NCBI GenBank assembly: GCA_900555815.1
Contig: USMR01000095.1
Location: forward strand, 1 to 5,053
Direction of reading: 5' to 3'
DNA: 5,053 bases
DNA from: an uncultured Collinsella sp.
Lineage (GTDB): Bacteria; Actinomycetota; Coriobacteriia; Coriobacteriales; Coriobacteriaceae
Of this stretch, positions 4,470 through 5,053 are shown piece by piece. The position numbers were made by a program, and so were the translations under genes. The number at the start of each line of letters is the position of its first letter. Within the stretch, counting starts at the first letter, position 1. Under the pieces are notes generated by a model, which was given only the letters and a program-made list of their open reading frames with translations, was not told the origin of the DNA and searched no databases.

Positions 4470-5053
4470 GGCGACCATCTCGATCAAGACCACGGTGGCG
4501 ACGAGCATGCATCCACGTCGCGGCAAAACACAACAGCGAAGCGCCGGCAAGATATGTCATAGTCAAGCCAGCCCCGCCCGCCTCAGGTAGCGTAGTCGAG
4601 TACTTGTTGGTAAAGGTCGGCGGATTCTGAGAGCCATCGTTATAGGTAACTAGGGCGTCGAGCTGGTCCGTGCCATTAGTTACCTTAACCGTGACGTTGT
4701 ACACGGTCCTGTCATAGGTGATGTGATCTTTAACATGGTCAACGGCGCCCTCGGGCTCGACCTCGGAGATGGTGTAGGTATAGGTTCCCGCCTTGTTGTA
4801 CTTGACGTCAAAGGAGACATTTCCCTTGTCATTATTGGTCACCGTCTGGAGTACCTTGCCGTCGGCGTCCTTGAGCTCGAACGAGAACTGTCCCGCCTTG
4901 AAGGTGCCGCCTTCAAGCACTTTCTTAGCCTGGATTGTTGCGGATCCCTTTAGACGATTGTCATAGACCCAAATCTCGTCTTTTTTGTCATCGCCGATGA
5001 TCTCCGCGCCGCCGACGATGGTCTTCGCCTGCTTAAGCGCAGTCTGGTAATGC
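4462..5053 (-). CDS. Pilin with FctA/Spy0128 domain, LPEAG anchor (partial)
   Basis: Only the last 196 codons are in the window; the frame is open past the right edge (first full codon at 5052), so the true start is outside. Residues about 36-151 of the fragment match the FctA/Spy0128 pilin domain: strand with AKKVLEGGTFKAGQFSFEL, then GTYTYTISEVEPEG (89-102), then TFTNKY (146-151). By analogy with Streptococcus pyogenes Spy0128, an intramolecular isopeptide is expected between Lys44 (or Lys43) and Asn149 with Glu97 assisting; that assignment is inferred. The C-terminus is a cell-wall sorting signal: LPEAG (155-159), a hydrophobic segment (about 162-180) and the basic HARRHRG tail. The fourth position is Glu-Ala instead of x-Thr, so it is a variant LPxTG motif. 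The stop TAA overlaps the start of the next pilin gene, implying one operon. The GTG at 4920 is an internal valine codon within the domain, not a start. Confidence 0.85.
   Translation of the reverse strand, partial: HYQTALKQAKTIVGGAEIIGDDKKDEIWVYDNRLKGSATIQAKKVLEGGTFKAGQFSFELKDADGKVLQTVTNNDKGNVSFDVKYNKAGTYTYTISEVEPEGAVDHVKDHITYDRTVYNVTVKVTNGTDQLDALVTYNDGSQNPPTFTNKYSTTLPEAGGAGLTMTYLAGASLLCFAATWMHARRHRGLDRDGRRE

Noticed and set aside
4470..4550. Longer start for the second pilin at 4550 or 4508
   Set aside because: These would add 13-27 residues before a normal signal peptide, lie deep in the upstream coding region and lack SD sequences.

Overview
The window looks like chromosomal DNA of a moderately high-GC Gram-positive actinobacterium. 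The style fits a gut Coriobacteriia member such as Collinsella, but that placement is an inference: it rests on GC-rich coding regions, SD-led starts including TTG and GTG, sortase-anchored pilins, a bactofilin-like membrane protein and short hairpin-rich spacers. No ribosomal or other marker gene is present to confirm it.

Layout. (1) 41-356, + strand: a promoter and two serine tRNA genes, Ser(GGA) and Ser(CGA), each followed by a rho-independent-type hairpin. (2) 378-516: an odd non-coding block. On the minus strand it starts like a tRNA-Ser 5' end and finishes with a perfect 25-nt copy of the T-arm and acceptor of the neighbouring tRNA-Ser(CGA). Where the D, anticodon and variable arms should be, it carries three perfect hairpins. 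This is the most unusual structure in the window. (3) 517-682: a spacer without a gene. (4) 683-1372, +: a TRIC/UPF0126-family membrane protein with a TTG start. (5) 1479-2624, +: an exported or membrane protein combining a bactofilin-like beta-solenoid with a multi-helix membrane domain, followed by a strong 17-bp-stem terminator. (6) 5053-2817, minus: two overlapping genes of a sortase-assembled pilus or surface-adhesin operon. The upstream one is cut by the window edge; it has an FctA/Spy0128-type domain and an LPEAG anchor. The downstream one has a signal peptide, a pilin-motif-like lysine, an isopeptide D2-type domain, a CnaB domain with an E-box, and an MPSTG anchor.

How the genes relate. 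The tRNAs, the TRIC-like gene and the bactofilin-like gene read rightward but show no functional link. The pilin pair reads leftward, overlaps by 8 nt (or 17 nt if the ATG is used), and probably encodes subunits of one fibre. The sortase that would join them is not in the window; nothing after the second pilin encodes one before the converging terminator, so it should lie upstream, beyond position 5053, or elsewhere in the genome.
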